A stretch of 39,278 bases of DNA from assembly GCA_949747775.1 (NCBI GenBank), contig CATKGX010000093.1, forward strand, positions 1 through 39,278. Reading direction: 5' to 3'. Below, one piece after another: positions 20,675 to 30,718 of this stretch. Made by a program: the position numbers and the translations under genes. The stretch's first letter is position 1; each line of letters starts with the position of its first letter. The notes beneath the pieces are model-generated. The model was not told the origin of the DNA. It saw only the letters and a program-made list of their open reading frames with translations, and ran no database searches. This stretch comes from an uncultured Clostridia bacterium (GTDB taxonomy: Bacteria; Bacillota; Clostridia; TANB77; CAG-508).

Positions 20675-21604
20675 TTATAATTTCAAATCACTAAGTTTCA
20701 TATTTGTATCACCTATATACACATCTCTATTTCCATCTAATTTATGTACTTTTATTATTGTGTAATTTTTATAGTGATATTCCATACTTCCACCATCATC
20801 ATAAGATATAGCATTCGGAAAATCTTTATTTGCCTTTTGCTCTATTCCACTTAATGTTATCTTTCCACTTTTTAAAGCTTCTTCTAATGACATATTTTTA
20901 TTATTTACATTTACACTTACTTCATCTAATCCATAATAATATAAATTAAAATCTCTACTATCAGCTGCTAAGTCTTTATTATTTAATATTTTCTTTTTTC
21001 TTACATTTTTTGATGCTTTTACTGTAATTTCAAAATCTTCATATCCATTTATTGATATGTTATTTGTATTGATTTTTGCTGGATAACTTTCCATTATTTC
21101 TCCCGTATAATAGATAACTACTTTTCTTCCTACTCCATATAAATAATCAATATGATCTGTTCCATAATTTATTTGTATTTTGTCTGCTGATTTTCTTTCT
21201 TCTTCATCTTCGTTTGGCTCTACTATCATATATTTCGTTGTTTCTTCTAATATTGTCCCCACAAAACTACTAAGTTTGATATCTTCTGTATTATCTAACC
21301 TTTCCCCATCAGCTGTAGATATCTTTTCTATTTTATTAGCTGTATTCATAACCTCTATTCCTAATATTTCAATTCCTATGCCATCAATATATTCTTTATT
21401 ACTTCCCTCTGATGCTAACTTATGGTAATTTGTTATTTTATATAATAAAGCTTTATATTGTATACTTCCTCCATCTTTTAACTTCATTGGAATTGGAAAT
21501 AGCAACATTACCAATAATACAATTATTCCTATCAACACAATATTTTTCTTTTTCATAAACTCACCTTTTTCCTTTCTATTATTTAGATGATTTTTTCCTC
21601 GCAT
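20675..21604 (-). CDS. Membrane-anchored hypothetical protein (start probably at MKKKNIVLIG)
   Basis: N-terminal TM then KLKDGGSIQYKALLYKITNYH; GAAAGGAAAAAGGTGAG upstream of the internal ATG. Confidence 0.6.
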   Translation of the reverse strand: MRGKNHLNNRKEKGEFMKKKNIVLIGIIVLLVMLLFPIPMKLKDGGSIQYKALLYKITNYHKLASEGSNKEYIDGIGIEILGIEVMNTANKIEKISTADGERLDNTEDIKLSSFVGTILEETTKYMIVEPNEDEEERKSADKIQINYGTDHIDYLYGVGRKVVIYYTGEIMESYPAKINTNNISINGYEDFEITVKASKNVRKKKILNNKDLAADSRDFNLYYYGLDEVSVNVNNKNMSLEEALKSGKITLSGIEQKANKDFPNAISYDDGGSMEYHYKNYTIIKVHKLDGNRDVYIGDTNMKLSDLKL

Positions 21605-21757
21605 TTAGTTGGTATTTTGCTAAAATTATTCAAAAAATAATTCATTATGCACAAAAACGAGTGATTATTAATTTGAACCACTCGCTTTTCCCTTAACTTT
21701 GTACCCATCTCTGTACTAGTAATTTCTAGTTTTCTTTCATCACCAATTTTTTCACAA

Positions 21758-22150
21758 TTACTTATGATAGAAATAATTTACACTTTCTAAGTATTTTGTA
21801 TTTTTCTTTATCCATGGACATCCCACTACAAATCTGTTTATTTGAAACTTATATATGTCATCTTTCGTCTTAATTGACATCTTTCCAATAATAAACACAT
21901 GACTTATTTTAAAATCTATCACTTCTGACCATGGTATTTCAATATACCCTTCTCCATTTCTTAAATAAATCTTTATGCCTTGTTCGTCGAAATAGAAAAA
22001 GTAAAATTCTGACTCTTTAAACCTCACATAAGTTTTCCAAGGTGTTGGAACAACTGCATTAGGCATTGGTATATTAGTCCCATATATTATGTTTTCAGTT
22101 TTTTCAATGTTATATTTTTCTATAACATTATTTAATTGTTCTGTTATCAT
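21758..22150 (-). CDS. Hypothetical protein (PH-like fold possible)
   Basis: 130 aa ORF with AGGAGAG upstream. Confidence 0.5.
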   Translation of the reverse strand: MITEQLNNVIEKYNIEKTENIIYGTNIPMPNAVVPTPWKTYVRFKESEFYFFYFDEQGIKIYLRNGEGYIEIPWSEVIDFKISHVFIIGKMSIKTKDDIYKFQINRFVVGCPWIKKNTKYLESVNYFYHK

Positions 22151-22164
22151 TTACATCTCTCCTT

Positions 22165-22212
22165 TTCCTTTATCGTCAATAATATATACATTTCCGACTG
22201 TTTCTGTTGTAC
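22165..22212 (-). pseudogene. Fragment of a peroxiredoxin gene (duplicate of part of the 24291-25014 gene)
   Basis: cctttatcgtcaataatatatacatttccgactgtttctgttgt (22168-) is nearly identical to cctttatcatcaataatatatacatttctgactgtttctgttgt (24601-); encodes TTETVGNVYIIDDKG without flanking prx ORF. Confidence 0.65.
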
Positions 22213-22314
22213 ACATGGGGGGTAAGCTCTCAAAAAGCGGGGATACTTTTTTACGATTCCTCTATACTTGCTTTTAAGTCAAACTCTATAGTCCTATCAT
22301 TATAAATCCATATT

Positions 22315-23049
22315 CTATGCTAAAAACTTAAATAATTTCTCATAAAATATTTTATTTTTAAAAATATAATTACAATGTCCTGCTTTTTCTAATATAACTA
22401 ATTCTGAATTATCTATATTATTAGAAATGTATTCAGCCTCGCTTTTAGGAACTATATCTCTTTCACCACCGTTAAATACTAAAGTTGGTAGTATTATAAT
22501 TCCTAATTCCTCTTTTGTTATAGAATGTGCTTCATAATTTAATTTTTCAAATTTTTCGTTATTCTTTTTACCTGGATATACAGGAATTTTCTCCATAACT
22601 TTTGCATAATTAGGTTTCTTGACAATATTGTTTCTTGCAACACCACTACATATAACTAGTTTAGAAATACTATTTGGATAATGAATTGCTACATTTAATG
22701 CAACAGTTCCGCCACCGCTACAACCTATTAAATAAGGCTTATCTATATTCAATTTCTTTATAAATTCATATACATCTTTTGCTGATTCTTCATAAGTTAA
22801 AGTACAGTTTTTTTCACTTTTCCCACAACATCTTCTATCAAAAAGATATACTTTGTATCTATCTTTTAATCTATTTGCTATAAATTTCATAAGTCCTGTA
22901 TTAACACTATTGGGGTTTAATAAGATTATAGGCTTTCCATTTCCCAAAACTTCATAATGAATTTTTATATTATTAACTTCTATATCCAATTTATAATCTC
23001 CTCTACAATATAAAAATTGATGACATTTATGTTTCCATTCAGATATCAT
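22315..23049 (-). CDS. Alpha/beta-fold hydrolase
   Basis: KPIILLNPNSVNTGLM, YLIGCSGGGTVALN nucleophile elbow GCSGG, LEKAGHCNYIF. Confidence 0.85.
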   Translation of the reverse strand: MISEWKHKCHQFLYCRGDYKLDIEVNNIKIHYEVLGNGKPIILLNPNSVNTGLMKFIANRLKDRYKVYLFDRRCCGKSEKNCTLTYEESAKDVYEFIKKLNIDKPYLIGCSGGGTVALNVAIHYPNSISKLVICSGVARNNIVKKPNYAKVMEKIPVYPGKKNNEKFEKLNYEAHSITKEELGIIILPTLVFNGGERDIVPKSEAEYISNNIDNSELVILEKAGHCNYIFKNKIFYEKLFKFLA

Positions 23050-23204
23050 ATATATTTTATAGACCTTATAATATCCTAATTATACTAATTTTTCAATACT
23101 TACTTTTAAATCAATTTTTATAGTTTTATCACTATAAATTATCTATCATTTATTTTATTCTTATAACATCTGTCCTAATTAATTTACTAACATTAAAATA
23201 ATTT

Positions 23205-24212
23205 TTACACAATTTCCAGTCCACAATTTGTACTTATATCAGAAAAAATAATATGATTATTCTTTTTTAATGTTACTGTAATGGATGCAGTAATACTTTC
23301 AAAAATCTCTTTCTCCATCTCCCCTTTAACTGGAGCAGCCAGCTTAAGTCCTGTACCATACTTTGATTTTATATTTAACTCATAAGCTCCCTTTTTTAAA
23401 GTTATGTCTAATGAATTATCATCAATATCATATTTTATTATTCTTGCATTACGATACGTAGTAAACTTAAATTCTTTATTATCTACTATTAAATCACAAA
23501 TAATTCCTTTAAAATTTAAAAGTTTAAAAGGAATATCTGCTATTGCTAACATAAAACTAGCATTTGATTTTTGAAAATTATTTCCTTGACACCAAATATA
23601 AGATTTTGGAAAAGAACAGCCCCAATCTTTTTCTATATATCCATAACTATCATTAAATCGCATTTCACTATTATTAATTTCCATTACGCCTTGTATTTTA
23701 TGTTTCATGCTAATAATTGCATGATTACATTCCATAAATGGAACATAAGAAAAAGGCCCCATTATATTAGGACTTAAAAGACTCGTATTTATGTTCTTAC
23801 TATCTGAATATTTAATATTTCCCTCTATTTTAAGATTTTGAGTATCATCTTTAATTTCTATATGAATACCATCTTTTGAAAAAACATTGTTTGCAATTCT
23901 AATACAAAAAGGCTCAAAATCAAATTTAAAATCATCTATATTATAATTGATATAATATGATTTACTATTTGTAATTACTTGTATAAATGCTTTTTTATAT
24001 CTGCTATTAATATTGATTCCTGGAATAAATGAAATACCTTCTGTTCCATTTGTATTTTTAAAATACCAACCTTCAAAATAATTTTTATTTGTATCTAAAT
24101 ATTTTTCTCCCTGAAACAAATCAGGATTCTTTATTAAAAATAACTTTTTCATATTATATATTCTTTTCAAAATATATAATAATATGCTAATTTTCTTTAT
24201 TATTTTTATCAA
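23205..24212 (-). CDS. Tocopherol-cyclase-like family protein
   Basis: YFEGWYFKNTNGTEGISFIPGIN, NIMGPFSYVPFMECNHAIISM, GYIEKDWGCSFPKSYIWCQGN motifs typical of this family. Confidence 0.75.
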   Translation of the reverse strand: MIKIIKKISILLYILKRIYNMKKLFLIKNPDLFQGEKYLDTNKNYFEGWYFKNTNGTEGISFIPGININSRYKKAFIQVITNSKSYYINYNIDDFKFDFEPFCIRIANNVFSKDGIHIEIKDDTQNLKIEGNIKYSDSKNINTSLLSPNIMGPFSYVPFMECNHAIISMKHKIQGVMEINNSEMRFNDSYGYIEKDWGCSFPKSYIWCQGNNFQKSNASFMLAIADIPFKLLNFKGIICDLIVDNKEFKFTTYRNARIIKYDIDDNSLDITLKKGAYELNIKSKYGTGLKLAAPVKGEMEKEIFESITASITVTLKKNNHIIFSDISTNCGLEIV

Positions 24213-24290
24213 CCTAAAAGTTTATATTTATCTATAAAAATAAGCTGACTTTTTAAAGTCAACTTACTTCCTATCCAATCTCTATTTCTA

Positions 24291-25014
24291 TCATTCTTTA
24301 TTTTCCTCTATCCTCTTACAGTCACAACTATCGTTCTTATCTATCACATTACAATTCTGTGGATTCTTAAAACTTAAATACCAACTCATTCCATTTCTAT
24401 TTTGTGTAATACTTTCATTTCTTTGTAGTAATTCTTCAAAAGTTTGTGGTGGAGCTACTACCATTGGTTCACATGGTACCCAATTAGCTGGCGTACTTCC
24501 TTTATTTTCGTCTGCTATTTGCAAGGCTTGTAATGCTCTTAGTATTTCTGGAATACATCTTCCTACATTCATTGGATATACTAAAATTAATCTTACAATT
24601 CCTTTATCATCAATAATATATACATTTCTGACTGTTTCTGTTGTGCTTACCTCATTTGAAATCATACCATATTTTCTTGAAATTTCTCCATTTCTGTCTG
24701 CTATAATTGGAAATGGAATACGAATTCCTGTCTTACAATAAATGTCATAAGCCCATGCTAAATGAGAACTATTTGAATCAACACTTAGCCCCAAAAGACA
24801 TGCATTTAATCTTTCAAAATACGGATTTGCTTTTGAAAATGCTATCATTTCTGTTGTACACACTGGTGTAAAATCTCCGTGGATGTGAGAAAAAGATTAG
24901 CCATTTCCCTTTATAATCATTTAGTGACACTTTTCCCATTGTTGTTTGTGCCTCAAATTCTGGTGCTCTTTGCCCTATTCTAACGGTTCCGTTCATCATT
25001 ATTTCATAATCCAT
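24291..25014 (-). CDS. Peroxiredoxin (AhpC/TSA, 1-Cys/Prx6-like), continuous only with a +1 shift at CGG 24877-24879
   Basis: GKWLIFFSHP-[C]-GDFTPVCTTEMIAFSKANPYF; ORF 24814-25089 supplies the N part and 24291-24863 the rest; AGGAGC upstream of ATG at 25014; 724 nt = 241 codons + 1. Confidence 0.92.
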
Positions 25015-25171
25015 AAAATAAGCTCCTTTCATTTTGTATATTGTATGAAATATTCTTAACAATTGTTCCTTTGCCTTCATTACTAACAATTGCTAAGTCT
25101 ACGAAGAACTTGATAACTCCCATTTTCTGTGATATAATTTTACTATAATTTTATTTTTAGGAGGTTTTCTA

Positions 25172-25531
25172 ATGTCTAAACGGTATAAGTTCTTTCTTAT
25201 TCTAAGTATTGTTTCAGCAAGTATTTTTTCTATTATCTGTTTTGGAAGAGCTATCTATGTAATTGCTAATGGTCTTGCCCAATTCGAAGTTACAAATGAT
25301 GCATTTTCATACAATCCTATTATGCTGTTTCTTTTAGCTTTGACTGCTGCTATATGGCTTGGGGCTACTATTGATTATTACAAAACCGAAAAGGAATTTT
25401 ACGAAAAACTGGCCCTTTTTAAAGAAAAGTTGGCCCTTCTCCAGTCAGATGATAATGATATAAACGATAAACATAATGCTGATAGTAAGAATGACACTCA
25501 AACGAGTAGCGAACATTATCATAACCTCTAA
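25172..25531 (+). CDS. Small two-TM membrane hypothetical protein
   Basis: 119 aa, GGAGG upstream, followed by terminator; MSKRYKFF uses AAA CGG TAT without shift. Confidence 0.6.
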   Translation: MSKRYKFFLILSIVSASIFSIICFGRAIYVIANGLAQFEVTNDAFSYNPIMLFLLALTAAIWLGATIDYYKTEKEFYEKLALFKEKLALLQSDDNDINDKHNADSKNDTQTSSEHYHNL

Positions 25532-25555
25532 CTGTACCCACTAGTTCATGGGTAT

Positions 25556-25586
25556 CCCCTTTATCTAAAAGATAAAGGGGTTTTTA
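25556..25586 (+). terminator. Rho-independent terminator
   Basis: CCCCTTTATCT/AGATAAAGGGG then TTTTT. Confidence 0.9.
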
Positions 25587-25709
25587 TTAATATAAAAAAT
25601 TCTAACTTTTTGAAATGACTTATGCCAATAAATAACAAAATAGAGGATACTACCTAATTAGGTAATACCCTCTATACGTCCTTTGCTTGAGTTTTAAAAC
25701 AAATAAGTT

Positions 25710-26306
25710 TTATTTGCAATACATTACAATAAATGGTGTTGCATATTTTATCTTTTCTGTCTCGTCACATTCTCCTCCCTCGTAATCTGTGGGCGCCGAA
25801 AACTCTTCTGCATCTTGCGAGCCACCAATTAACCTGACAACTCCCTTTTCCCATTCAATAATTCTAAAATTCCTTGAGGTATCTGGGGCTATACAAAGAG
25901 TTTCCCAGCTCTCGCCATTACTAATTCTTTGTGCCCATTCAAGCGCCTGTTCTACCCAATTTCCTAAATGGCCACCTTTCAGTTTTGCCATTGTTTTCAA
26001 GTGCTTGGACTTGCAGAACTCCCATTTTCTTACAGGAAATGTTGTTTTAAATATCCTTTTGTATCTTTTCGGATTTGCATCCATCTCCTTAAGAGCTTCT
26101 ACAATTAACTTTCGTGTCCGTTCCTCAAACACATTTTCCCTTGGATTGACAAATAGCCTTCTTTTAATTGTTTTTGGCTCTACACGAAACCATTTGCCCT
26201 CCTTAGGTGTTTTTGCCACCTGTTTTTCAGAATTTTTTTCCTTAAAAGAGAACCCCATTTTTTTCAAATCTCCAAAACTCAGCAAAGAACATACCATGTC
26301 TATCAT
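25710..26306 (-). CDS. Hypothetical protein (possibly horizontally acquired)
   Basis: 198 aa intact ORF with GGAGGATGATAG upstream; higher GC than neighbours; one in-frame CGG (GAA CGG ACA). Confidence 0.55.
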   Translation of the reverse strand: MIDMVCSLLSFGDLKKMGFSFKEKNSEKQVAKTPKEGKWFRVEPKTIKRRLFVNPRENVFEERTRKLIVEALKEMDANPKRYKRIFKTTFPVRKWEFCKSKHLKTMAKLKGGHLGNWVEQALEWAQRISNGESWETLCIAPDTSRNFRIIEWEKGVVRLIGGSQDAEEFSAPTDYEGGECDETEKIKYATPFIVMYCK

Positions 26307-26425
26307 CCTCCTGTAAAATAGCTATACAAAAGCATTTCGCTCAGTTTCTATTCTATTATAACATATTTCGACTTATTTTTCAATTATTTCCAACATATCT
26401 CAGATAGCTTTGGAAGTGTATACAC

Positions 26426-28021
26426 TTATTTTTCAATTCTACCAAACAATGGCTCAATATCTTCTAATACAATATTCTCTGTTATTTCTATCATTTCCCA
26501 TGTATTTTTTTCTATCTTCAAATATTGACGTATTTTACTACAAACTTCTGGCATAAATGGTTCAAATATATTAGACAAATTTGCAATAATAACGGTACAA
26601 TTATAAATTGTATTGTTGAATTCTTCTATATTTTCTTTTCTTTGAACCCATGGTTGTTTCTCATCATAATATTTGTTAGCAAATTCTACTAACTCCATTG
26701 CAATGTCTGATGCTTCTTTAAATTCTAAATGTTCTATTGCTTCTCCTACTCTTTGATAAGTCTGTTCTATTTTTTGTGTAACATTTTCATCTTGTTTCCC
26801 TACACAAATTTCTTCAATTCCTTTAAACTTAAGGGTTCTATTTACTAAGTTTCCAAATTTATTTAACAATTCACCATTGTTGGTTGCTATAAAACTCTCT
26901 ATTGTAAAATTAGAATCTTTTTTCTCTGGTCCATTGTTAATTAAATGAAAACGTAAGCTATCTGCATGATAATTTTCTACTAATTCTATTGCTGGAATAC
27001 CATTTCCTTTACTTTTTGAAATTTTTTCATCATTAACGTTTAAATACTCAGATGAAACGATGTTATCTACTAGATGATAATTATCTTTCATTGCAAGTAA
27101 TAGTGCATTAAAAATAATACTATGGAATACAATATTGTCTTTTCCATGAACCATGTAAATTTCGTTGTTATTTTCCTCTTTCCAGAATTTTTCCCAGTCT
27201 TTTCCTTTATCTTCACACCACTTTTGTGTTGCTGTAATATAACCCAATACTGCTTCTATCCATACATACATTTTTTTATTTTCATATCCCTTTACTGGAA
27301 TATCTACTCCCCAGTCTAGATCTCTTGTTACAGCTCTATCTACCAATCCTTGTTTTAAATATTTATTGGTTTCGTTTTTAGCATTTAATCTCCATAATTG
27401 ATTCGACTTAGCTGTATGTTCTTCTATTTCTTTTTGAAATTTTGATAATGCCAAATATAAATTTTTATTGTCTTTTAATATTGTTTTAGAGCCACATTCT
27501 AGACAAATGCCACCTTCCATATCTTGTATTGTTGGAACATATTGGCAGCCATCACATTGTTCTGCTTTGGTTTGTGTGCCGCATTTTGGACAAGTTATTT
27601 GAATTTCTCTGTCAGATAAAAACTTACTACATTTTTCACAATAAGCTTGTGGTTCAATTTTTTCATAAATATAACCATTTTCATACATTTTTTCAAACAT
27701 CTTCATAACTTCTTTTTTATGAAAATCTGTATCTGTATTTGTATATAAATCATATGAAAAATGGAATTTTTCTAAAGCTTGCTTATCCCTTTGGTCATAA
27801 TATTCTGCTATCTCTTTTGGAGATTTCTTTTCTTTTTTAGCTCTTTCTGTAATTGGCGTTCCATGACAATCTGTACCTGATACAAATACAACTTCATGAC
27901 CATTTGCTCTGAAGTATCTTGCAAGTACATCTCCTGATATCAATCCTGCAATGTGCCCTAAATGTATATCACTATTTCCATATGGCCATGCACCACCAAT
28001 TATAATATTTTTCTTTTCCAT
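26426..28021 (-). CDS. metG: Methionyl-tRNA synthetase
   Basis: GGAWPYGNSDIHLGHIAG, zinc-finger CxxC motifs (YCEKCSKFLSDREIQITCPKCG), KISKSKGN KMSKS-equivalent; start probably MEKKNIIIGG. Confidence 0.97.
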   Translation of the reverse strand: MEKKNIIIGGAWPYGNSDIHLGHIAGLISGDVLARYFRANGHEVVFVSGTDCHGTPITERAKKEKKSPKEIAEYYDQRDKQALEKFHFSYDLYTNTDTDFHKKEVMKMFEKMYENGYIYEKIEPQAYCEKCSKFLSDREIQITCPKCGTQTKAEQCDGCQYVPTIQDMEGGICLECGSKTILKDNKNLYLALSKFQKEIEEHTAKSNQLWRLNAKNETNKYLKQGLVDRAVTRDLDWGVDIPVKGYENKKMYVWIEAVLGYITATQKWCEDKGKDWEKFWKEENNNEIYMVHGKDNIVFHSIIFNALLLAMKDNYHLVDNIVSSEYLNVNDEKISKSKGNGIPAIELVENYHADSLRFHLINNGPEKKDSNFTIESFIATNNGELLNKFGNLVNRTLKFKGIEEICVGKQDENVTQKIEQTYQRVGEAIEHLEFKEASDIAMELVEFANKYYDEKQPWVQRKENIEEFNNTIYNCTVIIANLSNIFEPFMPEVCSKIRQYLKIEKNTWEMIEITENIVLEDIEPLFGRIEK

Positions 28022-28045
28022 AAAGCCTGTCCCCCTATATATTAG

Positions 28046-28073
28046 TTGCCACAAATCATCAGATTTGTGGCAA
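28046..28073. repeat. Inverted repeat upstream of metG
   Basis: TTGCCACAAATC/GATTTGTGGCAA, loop ATCA. Confidence 0.7.
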
Positions 28074-28093
28074 TCATCTTTTATTTTATCTTA

Positions 28094-28429
28094 TTAAACT
28101 TTACCCCAAAACCAGTCTAAACTATTGCTAACTACTTTTTTCTTTTTTAGTTTAGCTTCTATGTCATCAATCCATAAATATGAAATAAATGATAAGAACA
28201 CAAATACTAAATCAAAAGTAATAGAACGCATTGTTACAACTAATCCCATATCAGTAAGGTCTCCTAAACAGAACTCAACTGTATGCAGTATTAGTGAAGC
28301 AATGAATATAAATAATAATATTCCTGTTATAACACTTTTCTTACTTTCATAAGCAAACCATAGCATTAATACAAAAAGTATTGTTGCTATTAAAAGTGAA
28401 AGTGGTTGTGCTAAATTTATCATTGGCAT
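28094..28429 (-). CDS. Membrane hypothetical protein
   Basis: 111 aa with about three TM helices; GAGGAGAG upstream. Confidence 0.55.
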   Translation of the reverse strand: MPMINLAQPLSLLIATILFVLMLWFAYESKKSVITGILLFIFIASLILHTVEFCLGDLTDMGLVVTMRSITFDLVFVFLSFISYLWIDDIEAKLKKKKVVSNSLDWFWGKV

Positions 28430-28447
28430 TTTCTCTCCTCCTATATA

Positions 28448-29813
28448 TTAATTTAATTTTTTTTCAATTAATTTCGCAAGGCTTTCTGCTTTTGTCTTTA
28501 TGTATTCTTTATCTTGACCTTCTATCATTACTCTAACTAATGGCTCTGTTCCTGATGGTCTAATTAAAACTCTTCCATTTCCTGAAAATTCTTTTTCAAG
28601 TTTTTCTATTTCAAGTTTAATTTCTTCATCTTTTTCATAATCATATTTTTTATCACTATTCACTTTTGCATTAATTAGAACTTGTGGATATATTTGTATT
28701 ATATCACATAATTTTGAAGATGAAACATTTTTTTCTAATAAAATTTTAACTAGCATTAAAGAAGTTAATATTCCGTCACCAGTTGGGTTATAGTCAAGCA
28801 TAATAATATGTCCTGATTGCTCACCACCCAAATTATATCCTTTTTCTAGCATTTTTTCAAGTACATATCTGTCTCCTACTTTCGTTTGTTCAAAATGAAT
28901 CTTATTTTTTTCTGCATACTTTCCTAATCCTAAGTTACTCATAACGGTAGCAACTAAAGTATCATTTTTTAATGTTCCTTTTTCTTTCATGTAATTTGAA
29001 ATAATTGCTAAAAGTTTGTCTCCATCAATTTCATTTCCTTTATTATCAACAGCTAAACATCTATCACCATCGCCATCATAAGCAATTCCTAAATTACAGT
29101 TATTTTCTACAACGTATTTTTTTAATACATCTAAATGTGTTGACCCGCAATTTTCATTAATATTTACTCCATTTGGCGTATTATTTAAAATGTAATGTTT
29201 AATTCCGAAGTGCTGTAAATACTTTTTCTGCAACAACTGACGTAGCACCATTTGCAGTGTCTATTGCTACTACAAAATCTGACTTGTCTAGTTCTTCGAA
29301 ATCTTCTTCAAAATGTTTTCTAAAGAAATATACGTACTCGTCTAATAAATCTGTTCTAATTTCAGAAACACCTATTTTTTCGTTAACTGCTGTAAAGTCA
29401 TCTAATTTTCCTGAGTCCATAATTTCTTCTATTTCTTCTTCTAATTCGTCTGGTATTTTCATTCCTTTATTGCTAAAATATTTTACTCCGTTAAATTCGT
29501 AAGTATTATGTGACGCAGAAATAACAACACTTGCATCTGCTTTTAACTTTTTCGTTAAATATGCTACTCCTGGTGTTGGCATAACGCCTAAAACTTTTAC
29601 ATTAGCACCATAGCTTAAAAAGCCTGCTAGCATAGCACTTTCAATTAGGGTTCCTGATATACGAGTATCCCTTCCAATTAATATTGTTGGTGTATGATCA
29701 CTATGTTTTGATAATACATAAGCTCCTGCTTTTGCAACCTTGTATACTAGCTCTGGTGATAATTCTGTATTCGCAATTCTTCTAATTCCATCTGTTCCAA
29801 AATATCTCCTCAT
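28448..29813 (-). CDS. glmM: Phosphoglucosamine mutase, continuous only with a +1 shift at CGG 29205-29207
   Basis: MRRYFGTDGIRRIAN, VVISASHNTYEFNGVKYF; VVAEKVFTAL-[C]-GIKHYILNNTPNGVNINENCGSTH; GRVLIRPSGTEPLVRVMIEG; 1366 nt = 455 codons + 1. Confidence 0.95.
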
Positions 29814-29867
29814 AATTTCCTCCTTTTTACTTGCTATTTCATTATATTCCTTTTTCTTGGTAAAGTT

Positions 29868-30701
29868 CTAATTCTTTTCCTGTATAGGCTTTGGCGTAAA
29901 AATTCTTACATAATATGGTTGTATGTCTTTTAGTATATCACATATCCATACAATTTTTCCATCTTTTTGTGTAACTTTTATGTTTGGAAGTGTTTTTAAT
30001 ATTTTTTCATCTGAAAAATATTTATCTACAAATTCTTTTACCTTTGGTTGTTCATATAAGCTAGTATATTCTTCGATGTAGTCTTCTACTCCTTGAATAT
30101 CTAAATTATAATTTTTTACTAATCTTACATAAAACATTTTTAAAGCAAACCCTGTTACTAAAAAGTCTATAAAGATTAATATTGTTAAAATAATAGTAAC
30201 TCTTTTTAAAATATGTGGTTTTACTTTGTTTAATAAATTCTGTACTTTTGGGTGAACATGTGTCATTAAGTAAATAGCAAGTGCTCCCCAAAATAGAGAA
30301 AACCATATGCAAATTCTGCCATTTACATTAAATGGCATATCTGAGTAGTCCCACCATTTTATATGGAAAAACCACTCCCCAATAAAGCTAATAATATATT
30401 CTATTAAAGAACCTATTACAAACCCTCCTGCAAATAGGGTATAATTATTTTTTTGGAACTTTTGCAAGCCTATTATCATGGTAACAGCACCCACACCATA
30501 TATTCCGCAAAGTGGACCATATAGCCAACTTTGTCTGCTTTCTAGTACCCCTTTTGTTATTAGTCCAAATAATGTTTCTATTATATATCCAATAAAACTA
30601 TATATAATAAAATATGCTAATATTCTAATAATTGAAAAACTACCACTGTTAAATTTCTTTTTTTCTTCATTTATTATTTCATCTTTTATTTCATTTTCCA
30701 T
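29868..30701 (-). CDS. Putative ABC-transporter permease family membrane protein (CmpB-like)
   Basis: YSFIGYIIETLFGLITKGVLESRQSWLYGPLCGIYGVGAV is characteristic of this family. Confidence 0.75.
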   Translation of the reverse strand: MENEIKDEIINEEKKKFNSGSFSIIRILAYFIIYSFIGYIIETLFGLITKGVLESRQSWLYGPLCGIYGVGAVTMIIGLQKFQKNNYTLFAGGFVIGSLIEYIISFIGEWFFHIKWWDYSDMPFNVNGRICIWFSLFWGALAIYLMTHVHPKVQNLLNKVKPHILKRVTIILTILIFIDFLVTGFALKMFYVRLVKNYNLDIQGVEDYIEEYTSLYEQPKVKEFVDKYFSDEKILKTLPNIKVTQKDGKIVWICDILKDIQPYYVRIFTPKPIQEKN

Positions 30702-30718
30702 AGATTCTCCATTTATAA

